DNA of 64,000 nt from Porodaedalea pini (taxonomy: Eukaryota > Basidiomycota > Agaricomycetes > Hymenochaetales > Hymenochaetaceae). Position numbers and translations under genes: made by a program. The stretch covers positions 1-64,000 of the forward strand of contig NBAY01000093.1 in assembly GCA_002794775.1 (NCBI GenBank), in the 5' to 3' direction. This document shows, in pieces, positions 1 through 11,757 of this stretch. Every line of letters starts with the position of its first letter. Within the stretch, counting starts at the first letter, position 1. The notes beneath the pieces are model-generated. The model was given only the letters and a program-made list of their open reading frames with translations. It had not been told where the DNA came from and did no database searches.

Positions 1-299
1 TCTACCCCGCAAGATATGCCTCCTTTCTTCTCGGAGTACTAGTGAGCGAATTTGGCCTCACTAGTACTAACGTGCAAAACCTTTTCCACTTCGGAGACGG
101 TGCAAGTCATCTCAATTGGTTGGCATAATACCCGTTTGTACGAGTTGAGTTCACGTTCCTTCTAAATTCCGACGCGCTGCGTCGATGGATAAAATGTTAG
201 CAACTAACGTGCTTTGATAGTTCTGCATGAGTTTACCTCTGTTTAAGTCATAATACATGATTTGGCCGGCTAAAGTAATCAAGGAGAATCTGATCGCGA

Positions 300-2746
300 T
301 ACTCCTCGATTATTGCGAATGCTCTGGGGTACAAGGCCTGCGAATCGGTACTAGTAGAGGCTGATATCAGCTTAAGCTTCTCCTAACAAAGGGCAAGCGT
401 ATCGCTTGTTCATACCTGGACAGAGTATCCGTTAGCTGCATGCATACAGCAGGGAACCGGGTAGTTCCAAGAGGTGTTTCTCTGAGTCTCTGTTCGAAGA
501 GCGTATTCTCCAGAATCGCTACGATGAGGGGTTCAGCTTCAGGGTAATGTGCTATCTCTTTATATGTATCAAGCAGGAAGACAACGACTCGAGTAAGCAG
601 GTCTTCAGATAAGAACAAGACCTTCAGCCATATTTGCGACAGTACTTTAGCTCCGATGAAAAAATAGCTCCGGAGACCTGAACGAGATCGTTTTAGCATA
701 GAAGCTTTCGAACAGAATCATCACGGCTTACCGTAGGCAGTCGAGAATCAGCTCAAGTAAAGTCCTGTCAAGTTCTTTGAAGTATGCAATGCTCTGCGGG
801 AAGACGTCATGGTTTTGGAGACATAGCATAAGCCGTTTTCGGCGTTCCAAGAAGCGGTCGATCTGTGTGTGATCATTATCTGGACTGAAACGCCAAGCTG
901 AGTGAGCCGCTTTGGCCAGCCTTCCGGACAAGTCCGTCTCATTTAACAGCGTCACAGAATAGGGATGCCTGAATATCATCTCTTCGATGTACCTGCATGC
1001 TTCAATCCGAGTCAAGAGCGACCATGATCTTGGTGGGAAAGGCGTTAGTAGGCTTGAGAATCACAGCTGACTGAACCCAACTAACTCTGTGGCGTATTTT
1101 GTCAGGACAAAACAGGCGCGGCTCAGACTCAGGTCCTTTCTTTCAGCCGGCCCATATTTGCCCCAATGAGGGTCAACTAGCCGTTCTGCATAGCATATAA
1201 AGTGATCGAAAGTTGACGCTGTCGGCGCAAGTTCATCGATATACACAGAAGCAACGACCTTCAACTCTGGGTGTCTGCAGGGCACGTGAATCCTCACGAT
1301 AAACGAATGCACGGATGCATGAGAAAAACAAACGCACGAAAAGTATTGTTCAAGATCGAGGCGAAGTACAGCACCTTCGACTTCAGGTGTCCATGACATT
1401 TGAGAGGTCGAATGTCTGACTAACTTGTAGACTTCGTTGTCCTGAAGACAGAGACACGCCTCGGCGATGAGATCTTGTGCGTTATCGACAGCTAGAGGTT
1501 GATCTCTCAGCTCATATGCAATACGATGGAGAACACCCGTAGCATCGAGGCTTGTGAAAGCATCTCTGATAGAACGATACTGCCTGCTTAACTTAATCAT
1601 CACCCCCAGGGCAGACACTCGTGTCGTAGCTATCTGTTGACTTTAAACCTAGTTTAATATCATCGCCTTACTTCCTGTTAATTTATAGCTCGACTCACTT
1701 CACGAAGGCAAGCAAAATCTTGCAGCATCTCATAAGAATATCCGCTTGTTGCGGATCAAGGCCTTGTATTTCGATCGCGTTTCTCTTGTGACCATACGCT
1801 TTCCAGAAGAATAAAGATAATACAAATTCGCCAATTCTTTGAGGGTCCGGCAGCTTGGCTTCAAGCTCAAAGAAGATGACCAGATCAACGGCAATGGAAT
1901 GTAACCGTCGGGAGCTAATCAGCATGAACTCTGAGTGCATGTGAGGCAAGTCCGAAAGGATAGTACACATACCTAAGAAAAGGTTCTATCATCACACGGA
2001 GCTCAACGCCATGCAAATCTTGCGACCACGAAGGAAGCAGGAATGAGTCTCTGCATGCTGAATATATTTTATTGTCTCGAAGACAAAGCTGGGCTTTCTC
2101 TACCAGGGCCTCCATGTCACATAGCTCTGGAGAGTCACGATGACCGAATTGCTTGGCGACTAAAGGTAGGAGGCGGAGTGCGTCTTCGGCTCTGATTGCA
2201 GTGAAAGTTTCCCTGACAGGGAAATACTTCATGCTCAAATCGATAATTTCGTGCAATGCCGAGATCGTGGACTGGTATGTACTTATCAAATTATTGATGT
2301 AAGACAAGCTCGAAACGTGGGCGAGAAAGAATTGAAGACACTTACGACGTGTAGTATAACAGCGCCCTGCAACACCTTCGTAGTAGCTTTGCATCATGCG
2401 AATTCAAGTCACTGAGCGACAGTACGTGCTGCTTGAAAGGGGAAGTATCTTCTTCTTGACATTTCCAGAGGGCCATGCTCCGTATTCGCACCCCAACCTC
2501 ACGAGGATCAGCACCTTGGCGTTTGGCGCTTGCACTGCATATTCTATGCTCCAACGACCTTCCAAGCCGAGAATAGAGGTTCCCCAGGAGCCTTCCTGGT
2601 CCAGGCAGGTCCGACATGGTCATGTTAGTGGAGTCTACTGAGAAGTACGAGTAGTTCATGGATGTTGCGTCTGAATCTGTCGTCCTCGAGGCTGATCGGT
2701 TTTCATCAGCTGACGGCCATGGTCTGAGCCTCGACTTCTCCGACAT
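300..2746 (-). CDS. multi-exon modular protein gene, family not recognised
   Basis: Open stretches at 2746-2342, 2397-1915, 1970-1695, 1618-1061, 1015-728, 699-367 and a last exon near 360-300 appear to be exons of one minus-strand gene. The protein is built from repeated modules. The block ending LLRRCCRALLYYT (2.4-2.7 kb) recurs as LMRCCKILLAFVK (1.7 kb). The block ISALHEIIDLSMKYF..RVMIEPF recurs as VMIKLSRQYRSIRDAF..LRLDLEQYF. A clear intron lies near 376-417 (LSR | GTATGA..CTAG | TDSQALYP), and the same intron is present in a second copy split by a transposon. The N-terminal motif SDLPGPGR reappears at 7193-7528. No known domain or catalytic motif is visible. One exon junction near 1.96 kb does not join cleanly in frame, so the gene may be partly decayed or the splice choice wrong. 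Confidence 0.4.
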
Positions 2747-3353
2747 TATAGCCTGCTAGACAAATTGATCGTGACAGTATGGCGGGTGAATGTTGATAAA
2801 GGACACTCGATATGACAGACACTAGGATCCAGCTGAGAGTAGTGGAGGGCCGCGACGTAAGGGTAGGTTGCAGGAAAAGACATGCGTTAGAGAGAGGGGA
2901 TACGTGTCGAGATTTGAATGCACCGCAACAGGCAGCCTGTGTATAGAGCAAGTTCACACGTTGCCTTGGTACTGCAACAGGCAGTTCAAGGCAGTTCATT
3001 GCAACGATCATAATCTTGGGAGTCGGTTGCATTTGATGTATAGCTACGCAGTCACGTGCACATGTGCAGAAATAACCAATGGCAACATATAATTTATGAA
3101 AGCGTAGGGAAAGGACGGATGGCAAAACATCCTGATTCGTGACTGATAGCATGTTCAAGGAAGATTTTGATTTATGAAAAGAGGTATGAAACGGCGGTCT
3201 GAGAGAGCAATTTTCGGCGTTGCCGCCATTGACTTCAGGCCATAAATGCAGCATTTTTTTTTAATAAGGTTTGATATTCATAGTCTATTTTATCCTCGAG
3301 CCTCCTCTTGAACTAGGCTATATTGTCGTCAGGGCTGTGTTTCTGTTCTGACG

Positions 3354-3466
3354 GTGTCAGATCTAAACAAAGAATCAAATCAACCTGACTCGGTACTCCT
3401 GAATAATCCCGAACGCTATAGGATACAAGACCTGCAATTCGGTGCTAGATGGCATTACAGTCAGAG
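3354..3466 (-). pseudogene. 3' exon of a split second copy of the modular gene
   Basis: The minus strand reads STELQVLYPIAFGIIQEYR, matching STDSQALYPRAFAIIEEYR of the gene at 300-2746. It is preceded by an acceptor-like GCCATCTAG. The intron that should lead into it is broken by the transposon starting at 3467. The upstream exon is found on the far side of the transposon at 15336-15481, in the correct orientation and order. Confidence 0.7.
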
Positions 3467-3660
3467 CATCAGGAAAAACCTCCCGGCCGGAATTCGCAGA
3501 ATCACTGGAATCTGCTGGAATTTCTGGCGATTCCAGGCGATTCTGGTTCTTGGATATTCCCAAGGGGTCATTCTAGGTTCTATGCATTCTGAAGGATTCT
3601 GACCTGATTCCAATAATATTCCGCTCTTTTTCTTAGGGTATTCCAGTAGTTTCCGACTGC
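3467..3660. repeat. left terminal and subterminal repeat array of the Plavaka element
   Basis: The inverted terminal sequence is followed by about 180 bp of degenerate ATTCC, ATTCT and GGAAT words in both orientations. The same composition appears at 15168-15335 (inverted) and 15482-15790. Confidence 0.65.
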
Positions 3661-3801
3661 AAAAAAATGAAATTATATTCTAAATGCATTGCATTATAAT
3701 TACTTAGACTATTCAATCATCAGATAGGTCTGCCCAGTCCAGTGCGTTGTCTGCTGTAACACCCGACACATTAAGAGTAGCATGCCTAGCGAGCACCTGA
3801 A

Positions 3802-6692
3802 TCAGCTCAAACAAGTATATGATAGCAAAAAAAAAAATGCGTACGGTGTCTGAGCAGCAAGGAATAGCTCATGCAACAATGCGTGATACTTGCGTTGCTT
3901 GACACTCAGGTTGATAAGGCTTTGGAGATGCGTTGCGTACTCCATCTTGAATTTCGGGAGGCTCATCTCAGGAAGTTTATGTTTCGAAGTTTGAGTATAG
4001 GCCTCCAGAGCATAGTATACCTGATAGATGAGAGTCAGCGATCGTATAGAAAGAACAGTTAGCTGGCATACAAGTAACGCCGCTCCCGCAACAATTGTTG
4101 GTGGTATCTCCCTCTCATCAGGGCGGTCAGGGAAAGTGGACGCGAAGAACTCAGGGTGAAGAACAAAAATAGAGCGCTTTGCTCCTTTCAGTGGATAAAG
4201 AAGTAGATGGCGCAGCATATACTTGATGGCTTCATGCCGGAATGCCGTTGCAGTAGTACGCTGAAGGTTTTTTTATCAGTTTCATTACTTAGATCACAAG
4301 CAGATTGCCTACCTCTGTTGGGTCCGTATAGATATAGCTTTGCTGGCGCTGCAGTGCAGCTACCGCATTGCCTGCAGTCTCCTTCGGGACAGGTAACTGG
4401 TATATACTGATGGCCTCAAACGCTATGTCCTTCAAACATCCACGAGATGTGCTAATGCGTTCGGAAACCTGAAAGAGAAGAAATGTTCAATAGGAGATTA
4501 TCGCCAGTAAAGTCACTTACTAGTCTTCTGATGCCCATGTAATAAGCTCCCTTGCCTTCCATAATGCGTGTTTCGATGTCCGCTTCGTTATTCTTCCGCG
4601 CAGCATCAACTCCAAGCTTCATGATCATGGCATCCCGCTCATCACCATCTACAACAACACCGTGCAGAAGAATTGAACTGCACAGGTCATCGAAGACGTC
4701 ACTCAGCACTCTCCGGACCTTAGGCGGCTGCGGTGTTAGTTTTGGGTTTCGCGGATTAACAAGCTCAATAGAGTCGGGATGGAGAATCTGTGTTATCTGC
4801 GTGAAGGAGGTGATGGAGTCCAGCTCAGACGTAGCCACAGAAGCACGCTCGCCCTCATCGTTAGCCCCCAAATCATCAGATTCGGAGTCATTTACAGATA
4901 CTCTCTACATTTAACATGTAAGAATGCGGATGATGTCAGAATGCATAACTTACCTCCTCATCCAGTTTCCTTACTGCTCTGGTCTTCGGCTTTACATCGT
5001 TGGTTAGACTTTCAGGTTCAGAGTCAACGTACAGTGAACCATCTGTCTCAGAGTCATCGTCTACAATGGACACGGCCTACACAGTACATCGCCATCAGAA
5101 TATGCAGTCTCAAGAACTCATGCTATGCACCTCATCAGCAAGTCGTGACTGCAAGTCATGAATCCCTCTCGAGGCAGCGTCACGTAGGTCTTGATCACCT
5201 TCATCTTCTGACCCTTCCTCATCACCGTCATTCTCGTCATATTCTTCATCGCTGCCTGGGATATCTAGCGTATCATTGTCCTTGTCTTCGCAGGCATGTA
5301 CATCCTTTAGGCATATGTTTGCAGTCAGAAAAAGAAAAAGAAAGCAATCCAGGACTTACTACTTGCCGCTTGCCCTTATGGTATTCTGAAGATCGAAGAG
5401 CAGCCGGTGCAAAATTTTCCTTCCCAAGCGGCAAGCTGGCTGAAGGGGGCTTTGAAGATGTGGCAGCTGACGTTGACTGCTGTCTCCCTCCCGCAAAGCC
5501 CTTGTCGATGTTGGTGAACACGCTTGCATTGGCCTTCCCCCCAGAGGAAAGAACAGCAGAGGGAGGTAGGCTCACCGCAGGCCTCAAAGCCCGCTTCTGC
5601 TTATTTGGTATGTCCGCCACATGCATACACGCCGCTTCTCTGTTGACAGGAGGAGTAGCAATCGCTGCGAGTGCAGCATCTATAGCGACTCAGTACGGAA
5701 TCAGCGATGGAGATGAATACATTTTACAAACTTACGTTTTGTATTCTCAGTATTGAGCTGTGTGACCTCTTTCGTAGCCTTTCGTGCGGCTATGGTATAT
5801 CATACTATTAGAGATCATATATATCACTGATTTCCATACGACATACCTTTCCTTTCCATCTGCCTTTTTCCCCTTTTGATCACATATGGCTCGAATTCAA
5901 CAGGGCTATGAGTCTTGACTGGAGCAGCAGCGTCGCTGGAAGTGGAACGCAGCGCATCTTCAGAGTCACTTTCGTGAATAGTGCGGAACTTCATGGCCGC
6001 TCGGTCTAGATGTCGGGAAACTTTCACCACAGCTCATGAAAAAAAAATGCCTGTAAATACACACCGTGTACAAAGGGCTGCCTCACGCCATGCCTTTTCT
6101 TGGGGGGCAGCGCTACTTTGACGGGTTGCATCCCAACCAACTGAGGAGACGACCGGCCGCTTTGAGTTAAAGTAACGTGTACCGTCTGAGTGCAAGCAAT
6201 CAATTGCCCTTCGTATGCGACAGTTCTATTTACGACGTACTGTGTCGGCCTCACTGATGCTGTTCACTGTGATCTTTGCACGCGCTCCCTTCGGCTGTCT
6301 GGCCTTCTTCTTCACGGGCTCCCAATCTATTTGGCCGCTAGATGAGTTGTCACATAAAAGAAACAAACCGATGGGTACTCACGGGCAGACGCTTCTTTTG
6401 CAGCCTTGCACTTAGGTGGTCGGGAAGCGTCGATGTTCACAGGTATCTGCCCCACAGGAGTATCTTGAACGTTGGCCACTCCCGCAGCTTTCTTCTTGCT
6501 CGGATGGCCACGCTTGCGACGAGCAACCTCAGTCCAACACGCATCCGTAGCAGAATCGCCGTTCGAAGGTGGGTCCTGCTTAACGCGAGGGATGTCATCC
6601 AGGACTGTGTTGGATCCATCCATCGAGACCGCGTTGCGCTTCGAGCCAGCGACGGCCGCGTATGAAGCCTTTCTGACAAGATTGTTAGACAT
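3802..6692 (-). CDS. DUF6532-like protein, about ten exons
   Basis: Starts MSNNLVRKASYAAVAGSKR at 6692. Exons join with good GT..AG introns: ASA | HWEPVKKKARQPKGARAK | TVHVTLTQSGRSSPQL | DRAAMKFRTIHESDSED and so on. The N-terminal two thirds is low complexity, basic then strongly acidic near 5.0-5.3 kb (DEEYDENDGDEEGSEDE). The C-terminal part near 4.87-3.80 kb has the order SDVFDDL, YYMGIRRL, DPTERTTATAFRHEAIKYML, FFASTF, EIPPTIVAGAALL, VYYALEAY, KYHALLHEL. This layout resembles the DUF6532 domain common in Agaricomycetes, whose function is unknown. It lies inside the Plavaka composite element, so it is either cargo or a captured host gene. I see no stop inside the joined exons. The family call is from memory of the pattern only. 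Confidence 0.55.
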
Positions 6693-7192
6693 CTGTTCAC
6701 AGGAATGAATGAAGTGGAAGGGTAATGATAGTTAGACTTGGTTGAACGAGCAGGGGGCAAGCTCTGTGTAAATTCCGGACGAAAAGTTTTTGTTCGTGAC
6801 CCTGAGCGGTCTTCGAATTGCACCCAGCACAAGCTTTCCATTCTTGTCTTGTGCATAATTGACTTTCTGTTATTGCGCGCCTCTTCAAGCCGTACTTACG
6901 GGCGCTTGTTCGACCCCCAAGTGCGGCATTTTTGATTAACATTCCGTTAGAGTACTGATAGAAGGTATGCCGACCATGCGGATGAAGAGCCAGAGCGGCG
7001 CGGTTCAGTGCGATGGACTCCACAAAGATGAGGTTGTAGAGATGCAGCGCAGTGAAGTGAAAGCAAGGTCGCTTAATGATGAAGAGCGATCGCAATGATC
7101 TTTTGCATGAAGCACTGTGTAGCTCTCCAAGCCGCGTAAGTGTTTAATAAGATGCATTGTACAATGAAACCTGTAGCAGTATGTAGCGTAAG

Positions 7193-7528
7193 CTATTTTT
7201 TTTTCCTCTCCCTCCGCCGTTTCCTAAAGGCGAGAAAGCGATGTATCTGCCGCTCAATGAACCGCCCAGCAGGCTGGTAGAAGTACGTGTCAATTACGCG
7301 TCCTGGCCCTGGAAGGTCGTCGCATGTTTGATTCAGTGACATTGACGAGGTGAAAAAAGAGCATTGGATGGACGAGTCGCTCGTAATGCTTGGCACGAAC
7401 TCGGAATGTGGGCGATGCGTGCCAGAGCTGACAGCAAGTTCTTCCGTGTCGTCCAGCGCGGGGGTTGATGGGCCAGAGATGAACGGATCGGATGGCATGA
7501 TGCACGCCCTGTCGCGGCGAAACGTCAC
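7193..7528 (-). pseudogene. N-terminal fragment related to the modular gene at 0.3-2.7 kb
   Basis: Contains CDDLPGPGRVIDTYFYQPAG and then RFIERQIHRF, matching MSDLPGPGRLLGNLYSRLGR and SLEHRICSAS at 2.6 kb. Both are preceded by a serine/threonine-rich leader. It ends in a basic tail (RKRRRERKKK) and no following module is seen. It lies inside the Plavaka element, so it looks like a captured first exon or an older nested insertion. Confidence 0.5.
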
Positions 7529-7950
7529 TGGAACGATAGTCTGTAGAGTCGAGTTAGCACTTCATACGTGCGAAACGAAACAAGTTATACACCTTTAATA
7601 CAATCGAGAACCTACGCATTGCTGTTTACGCTATTGGCGATGGACGTGTAGGCGGGTGAGCCAGCTTCCTACGGATCATGCTCCAGCGTGATCGCTGCAT
7701 GTAAATGCGCGGGAATGCTGCATTTTCCTAACCGCGGTAGTTTATTCCCGGTTTAGGCTGTAATGATTGTTGGGCTCGTCCGCTCCCGCAGGCTCCGGCG
7801 AAGTTCTCAGGTTCCCTAACACCGCCGCTGCGTCCTTTGTACAGCCGATACCCTTGAGATAATGCTTCAGATCAACAAACATCGATCTTCTTCTCCTCGA
7901 AGATGAGCGACTCCAAAGAGTCTCATTTCAGCCGACAATGAAGAAGCATT

Positions 7951-8345
7951 CCAATCAACCGAGCGAAGTCGAAGTGCAATGCATAAGTCACCTTGCAAAG
8001 CAGTACTAAAATGTTTTTGAATCATTGAAACACAAAGCCGGCTGCACAGATTGGGCGTCTGTCGCAGTCGCCCGTTTCAAGCGCGGCCGGCCGTGTTGAA
8101 CTTATCTTTTGAAAGACGTTCCAAACAACCGAGTGAAGTTGAAGCGCATTAAAGTCACCTACGACCAGCAGTAAGTAAAGTATTTTGAATCATTGAAACA
8201 CAGAGCCGGCTGCACAGATTGGGCGTCTGTCGCAGTCGCCCGTTTCAAGAGCAGCCGGCCATGTTGAACTTATCTTTCGAAAGACGATCCAAACAACCGA
8301 GCGAAGTCGTAGCGCAATGCTTAAACCACCTATGACTAATAGTAA
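7951..8345. repeat. tandem repeat, about 169-bp period, 2.3 copies
   Basis: Copies start at about 7951, 8121 and 8289 with the sequence CCAA(T/A)CAACCGAG. Each full copy contains nested inverted repeats: TTGAAAC..GTTTCAA around GGGCG..CGCCC. It lies 3' of the convergent end of the hypothetical gene at 8527. No coding potential was seen from 7.6 to 8.5 kb apart from this repeat. Confidence 0.75.
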
Positions 8346-8526
8346 GTAAAGTCCCTATCCACTCCTTTCGCCTCATAATTAACCATGAATGTGACGGTGA
8401 GCGTATGCAAATAAAACAGAAATCAGATGATAAACGAATACAAAAACGTCAACTTGCAGGCTGATAAATACAGGTTGTCTAGTAAATAGTGAAATCTATA
8501 TCTATGCCATGTACGAACAAGTGCAA

Positions 8527-10848
8527 TTAAACAGTTTTAAATAACGTACTCAATGAAGCGGGAGGTTTACAATGCATGGATGGTATACGATTAAAAAAAC
8601 GGACGAAGGTTGTCGTATAGAACCGAATCAAAAGCGCAAAATCCCTAGTATGCAGTTCTGTATCCTCCTTTAGTGCCACTGGGCAGTTCGGCCACACTCT
8701 CACGACGTCATGCAGAGCTTGCACTGCGCCGCGGTCCAGCACGTCGTCCCCCCAGTACTCTTTTTGAGCCTTCGACATGTCTGGAATTACAGACGGAGGG
8801 CTATGTGACGCGCCGAGGTAAACGCGAGTGAGGAGCGCGTTACGCTGGCTGTGCTCGTCGGTGGTCATGCGGGAACGCGGTAGGATCGCCTGGTCAAGTG
8901 CGTATAGCTCGTAGCGGAATAATGTTTCCATGAGCTCCCACTGTACTTCCAGCCTAAGGATTTTGTCCGCCATGATACTAGCGACAGAAACAGACTTCCC
9001 TCGCCATGTCTGCAGTTGGGTGCGATCAAACGGCGCTAACTTTCGCTCGACGCCAAACGTGACTTTCATCTTCGCAGCCTCTGCTATACGCTGACGTTTC
9101 ACGGGAGGCAAGTCGCTCGAGCGAGGATCAGCGCCGTCATTGCCTTTCGAAGGGCCAGCTGAAGAACCTTCACCCGGCATGGCGTTGTACACTCACTCGA
9201 CAAATGGGGAGACAGTGTTGGGCGGGAGCGGCGTGCTTTTCTTGTAGTCGCTGTGTAGTATGTTCCTCCAATCACGCAGTTTGCGCCATACAGACTTGTC
9301 GAACAGTCCGCCATTAATGAGGATATCGAACAGAACGGGCCGAATGCGAATGTAATTTAGATACAAATCCGCCGATCTCTCGTTGGATTCGTGCGTCAGA
9401 AAGAAAGGCGGCGGAAGGGGATACAGAGCCGCAGGCGAAGACTCATCGCCGACTGTGCCGAGGTCCTTGAGTGCTTCGTGAACAGTGTAGCAAAAAGGAG
9501 GCAGATCGGGTGTTCCATCGATGCCGTTCAGGACGTACAGTATGCGAGCGTGGTTCACACTCGGGTCGTTGCTTATTCGACGCGTCGATCCTCCTTTCTT
9601 CCTTTTCAATGCTGCTGGCGACGGACGCACTGGAGCTGGAAGGGATGGGAGACCCGTACTCGGATTGGAGGAAGACGTCGCAGATGAATAGCTGAAGGGC
9701 TTCGGAGCGGGAGCGTAGTATTGAAAGTTGTACATCTGATCGAGAAGGTAGGACATATGATGGTTGTTCATGAGCTGACTCGCGGCCATGTCCCGCATGC
9801 GTGGCTCGATATCGAAGTTCCAGCCGAACAAAAGTAAACTGCCTTTGTACTTAACGTACTCCTTCGATAACTGAGATGTCCACAGAACGCACTCTTGAAC
9901 GTCAAAAATTTTTGTGTCGGGAGCGATCGCTTTCTCCGCAGAGATGTACCATACAGGGATGCCGAGCCGATACAAATTGTCGGCGACGGCAGCTTCTGTG
10001 GTGAAAGCGCCCCGAACCGGAAGAAGAAAGTTTTGAGCCTTCCACATTGCGTTGGGAGCGTTCATGCGTTTGACAACAACATCTAGGTAAGTATGCAACC
10101 CGCGTAGTTCGAGGATTTCTCGCTGAACATCGCGCAGAGTGAAAACTATTGTGCGGAAAGCGGCTTTTCGAAGGCGGAGACTGTCAAGCGCAGATCGGCC
10201 ATTGCTCAAACAACGATCGTAGACCTTTCGCGTCTCGGGTATGGCGACCTTACTTCCGACGGAGAACGTTTCAGCTGCAACCGTCTCGAGTAGGGTTGAA
10301 ACTTTATTAACCAGGTCTTTATCCAGGAGTCCGATTTTCTCATCCGTACGCAAATCCGTGTCGGCATCTTCGGTCAGATCATACGGGCGAGGGTTATACC
10401 ACATTAGATCCTCCCCTCCGTGGTTCCAGACGATCGGGGTTTTCCAGAACGGGATGCAAGCATGATGGAAGACGTGTTTCGAGAAGTACTGAGGCCACCG
10501 CGTATATTCATGGCCACCCCAATATCCATCGTCGCGCTTCAGAATGCCGGCCTCTGTGATAAGCGGGTATTCCGGCACCCAGTTGGCGTTCGGCGTAGAG
10601 ATGATCTGGTCCTGGTAATTCATATAGGCTAGGACCCTCGCATCAAGAGCGCGTACCGGGTCGCTCGGTCCTGGATGCCTTATCTGAGACGGTATAAAAA
10701 GAATGTATACAATATACGACTCACGTAGGTCATGGGTCTTTGAGAGACGAGTCGGGGGCACTTCCTCTCCATCCCAAGTTGTTTCGACACCCCAAGCGGC
10801 CTCAGACATTTTAAGTATTCTGTAAAAGGAAGAATCAGAGAATGTCAA
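8527..10848 (-). CDS. hypothetical protein in two parts, divergent from the Plavaka transposase
   Basis: The first part is 551 residues (10848-9193). It opens with MSEAAWGVETTWDG at the second methionine and carries a basic stretch ALKRKKGG near residue 410. The second part (9192-8527) follows in the same frame after a single TGA, with PPVKRQRIAEAAKM near its start. Two readings fit. The TGA may be a CGA-to-TGA decay, or an 81-bp intron (GTGAGTG..CTCGAG) may remove it in frame, giving one protein of roughly 740 residues. I recognise no domain. It is transcribed away from the Plavaka transposase and shares with it a 0.9-kb intergenic region containing a long inverted repeat, so it may be an accessory protein of the element. 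Confidence 0.6.
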
Positions 10849-11100
10849 AAATTGTATGACAAGATCGACGTACGGGAACGAGAAAGGGGATCAGCGACGT
10901 TATAGAGTGAGTAGGCTGACTTCGTGAAAGCTGGACGATGGGACTAAAGAACTTATCGCGCTTGTATGACCGATAATGCTTGTGTACATGTGTACTCACG
11001 AGAGATAGTATGGTACGTACTCGGCTGCAAGGCAAACGGGTAGTCGGCGTATATGAAAAGCTTCGGTGACGTATCGATGTCGATGTTTTTCGCTGGTAAG

Positions 11101-11622
11101 CACAGCAACCAAGCGGTCACTGCGCTACAGACGTCGATGGCTCGCTATGCAGCAGGCCGTTGTCGTCTGCCCTCGAGCTAGCTCTAAGCCGGCTCTCTAG
11201 GTCTTTCGGTGGTCGTAATGTGCAGCCGAGTCCGTCTTGAGGAGGGCAGTCGAGGGGTGCTTGTCAATGCGGCGACGGAGGGAGATGAGTAAGTAAGGAG
11301 ATAGGGGGAAGGGGGCTGGTGAGTGATGGTGAGAGACTTGTTAGTCTCGTTAAGTGCTTCAAGTAGCCGCTCATCTAAATTAGGAAGTAGTAGCGCGTGA
11401 CACCACGCACATGACCCTTGTCATGACCAAATCCATCCCTCTGCCTACATCCACCACCACATCCGTCACCGACATCGCGAACAGACGACTCGGCGCCCCC
11501 CCCCCCCCCGAAAGTCCCTGGAGAGCCGGCTTAGAGCTAGCTCGAGGGCATAGACAAGAGCGGCCTGCTGCATAGCGAGCCGCTGGTGTCTATAAGTTGC
11601 GGCGACCGCTCGGTTTCCGTGA
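11101..11622. repeat. long inverted repeat with C14 run between divergent genes
   Basis: The left arm at about 11101-11207 and the right arm at about 11510-11622 are imperfect inverted copies. The best core is CCTCGAGCTAGCTCTAAGCC, followed by GGCTCTC, with its reverse complement in the right arm, plus a shared CTCGCTATGCAGCAGGCC. The spacer is about 300 bp and ends in a run of 14 C at 11496-11509. It may act as a shared control region or be a relic of an older insertion. Confidence 0.7.
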
Positions 11623-11757
11623 CTGTACGACGTCCGCAGATGTCGTACTCGCACCGGTAAGTCCTAGTCTAAAGACGGGCTGATTTTTTTCCTTTCGATT
11701 TAGACTCGACCACGACCATACACCGCAGCATAGCGATTGCCGACCTTTCGTTCACAA

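Noticed and set aside
4779..5756. Long plus-strand open frame of 325 codons
   Set aside because: It overlaps the exons and introns of the DUF6532-like gene on the other strand and has no protein-like features; it is a shadow.
7951..8345. CRISPR-like array
   Set aside because: Only 2.3 copies with a 169-bp period and no spacers; a simple tandem repeat in a eukaryotic transposon.
9140..9195. 38-bp intron joining the two parts of the hypothetical gene
   Set aside because: It would be very short and shifts the frame into an early stop; the 81-bp intron or a simple CGA-to-TGA change fits better.
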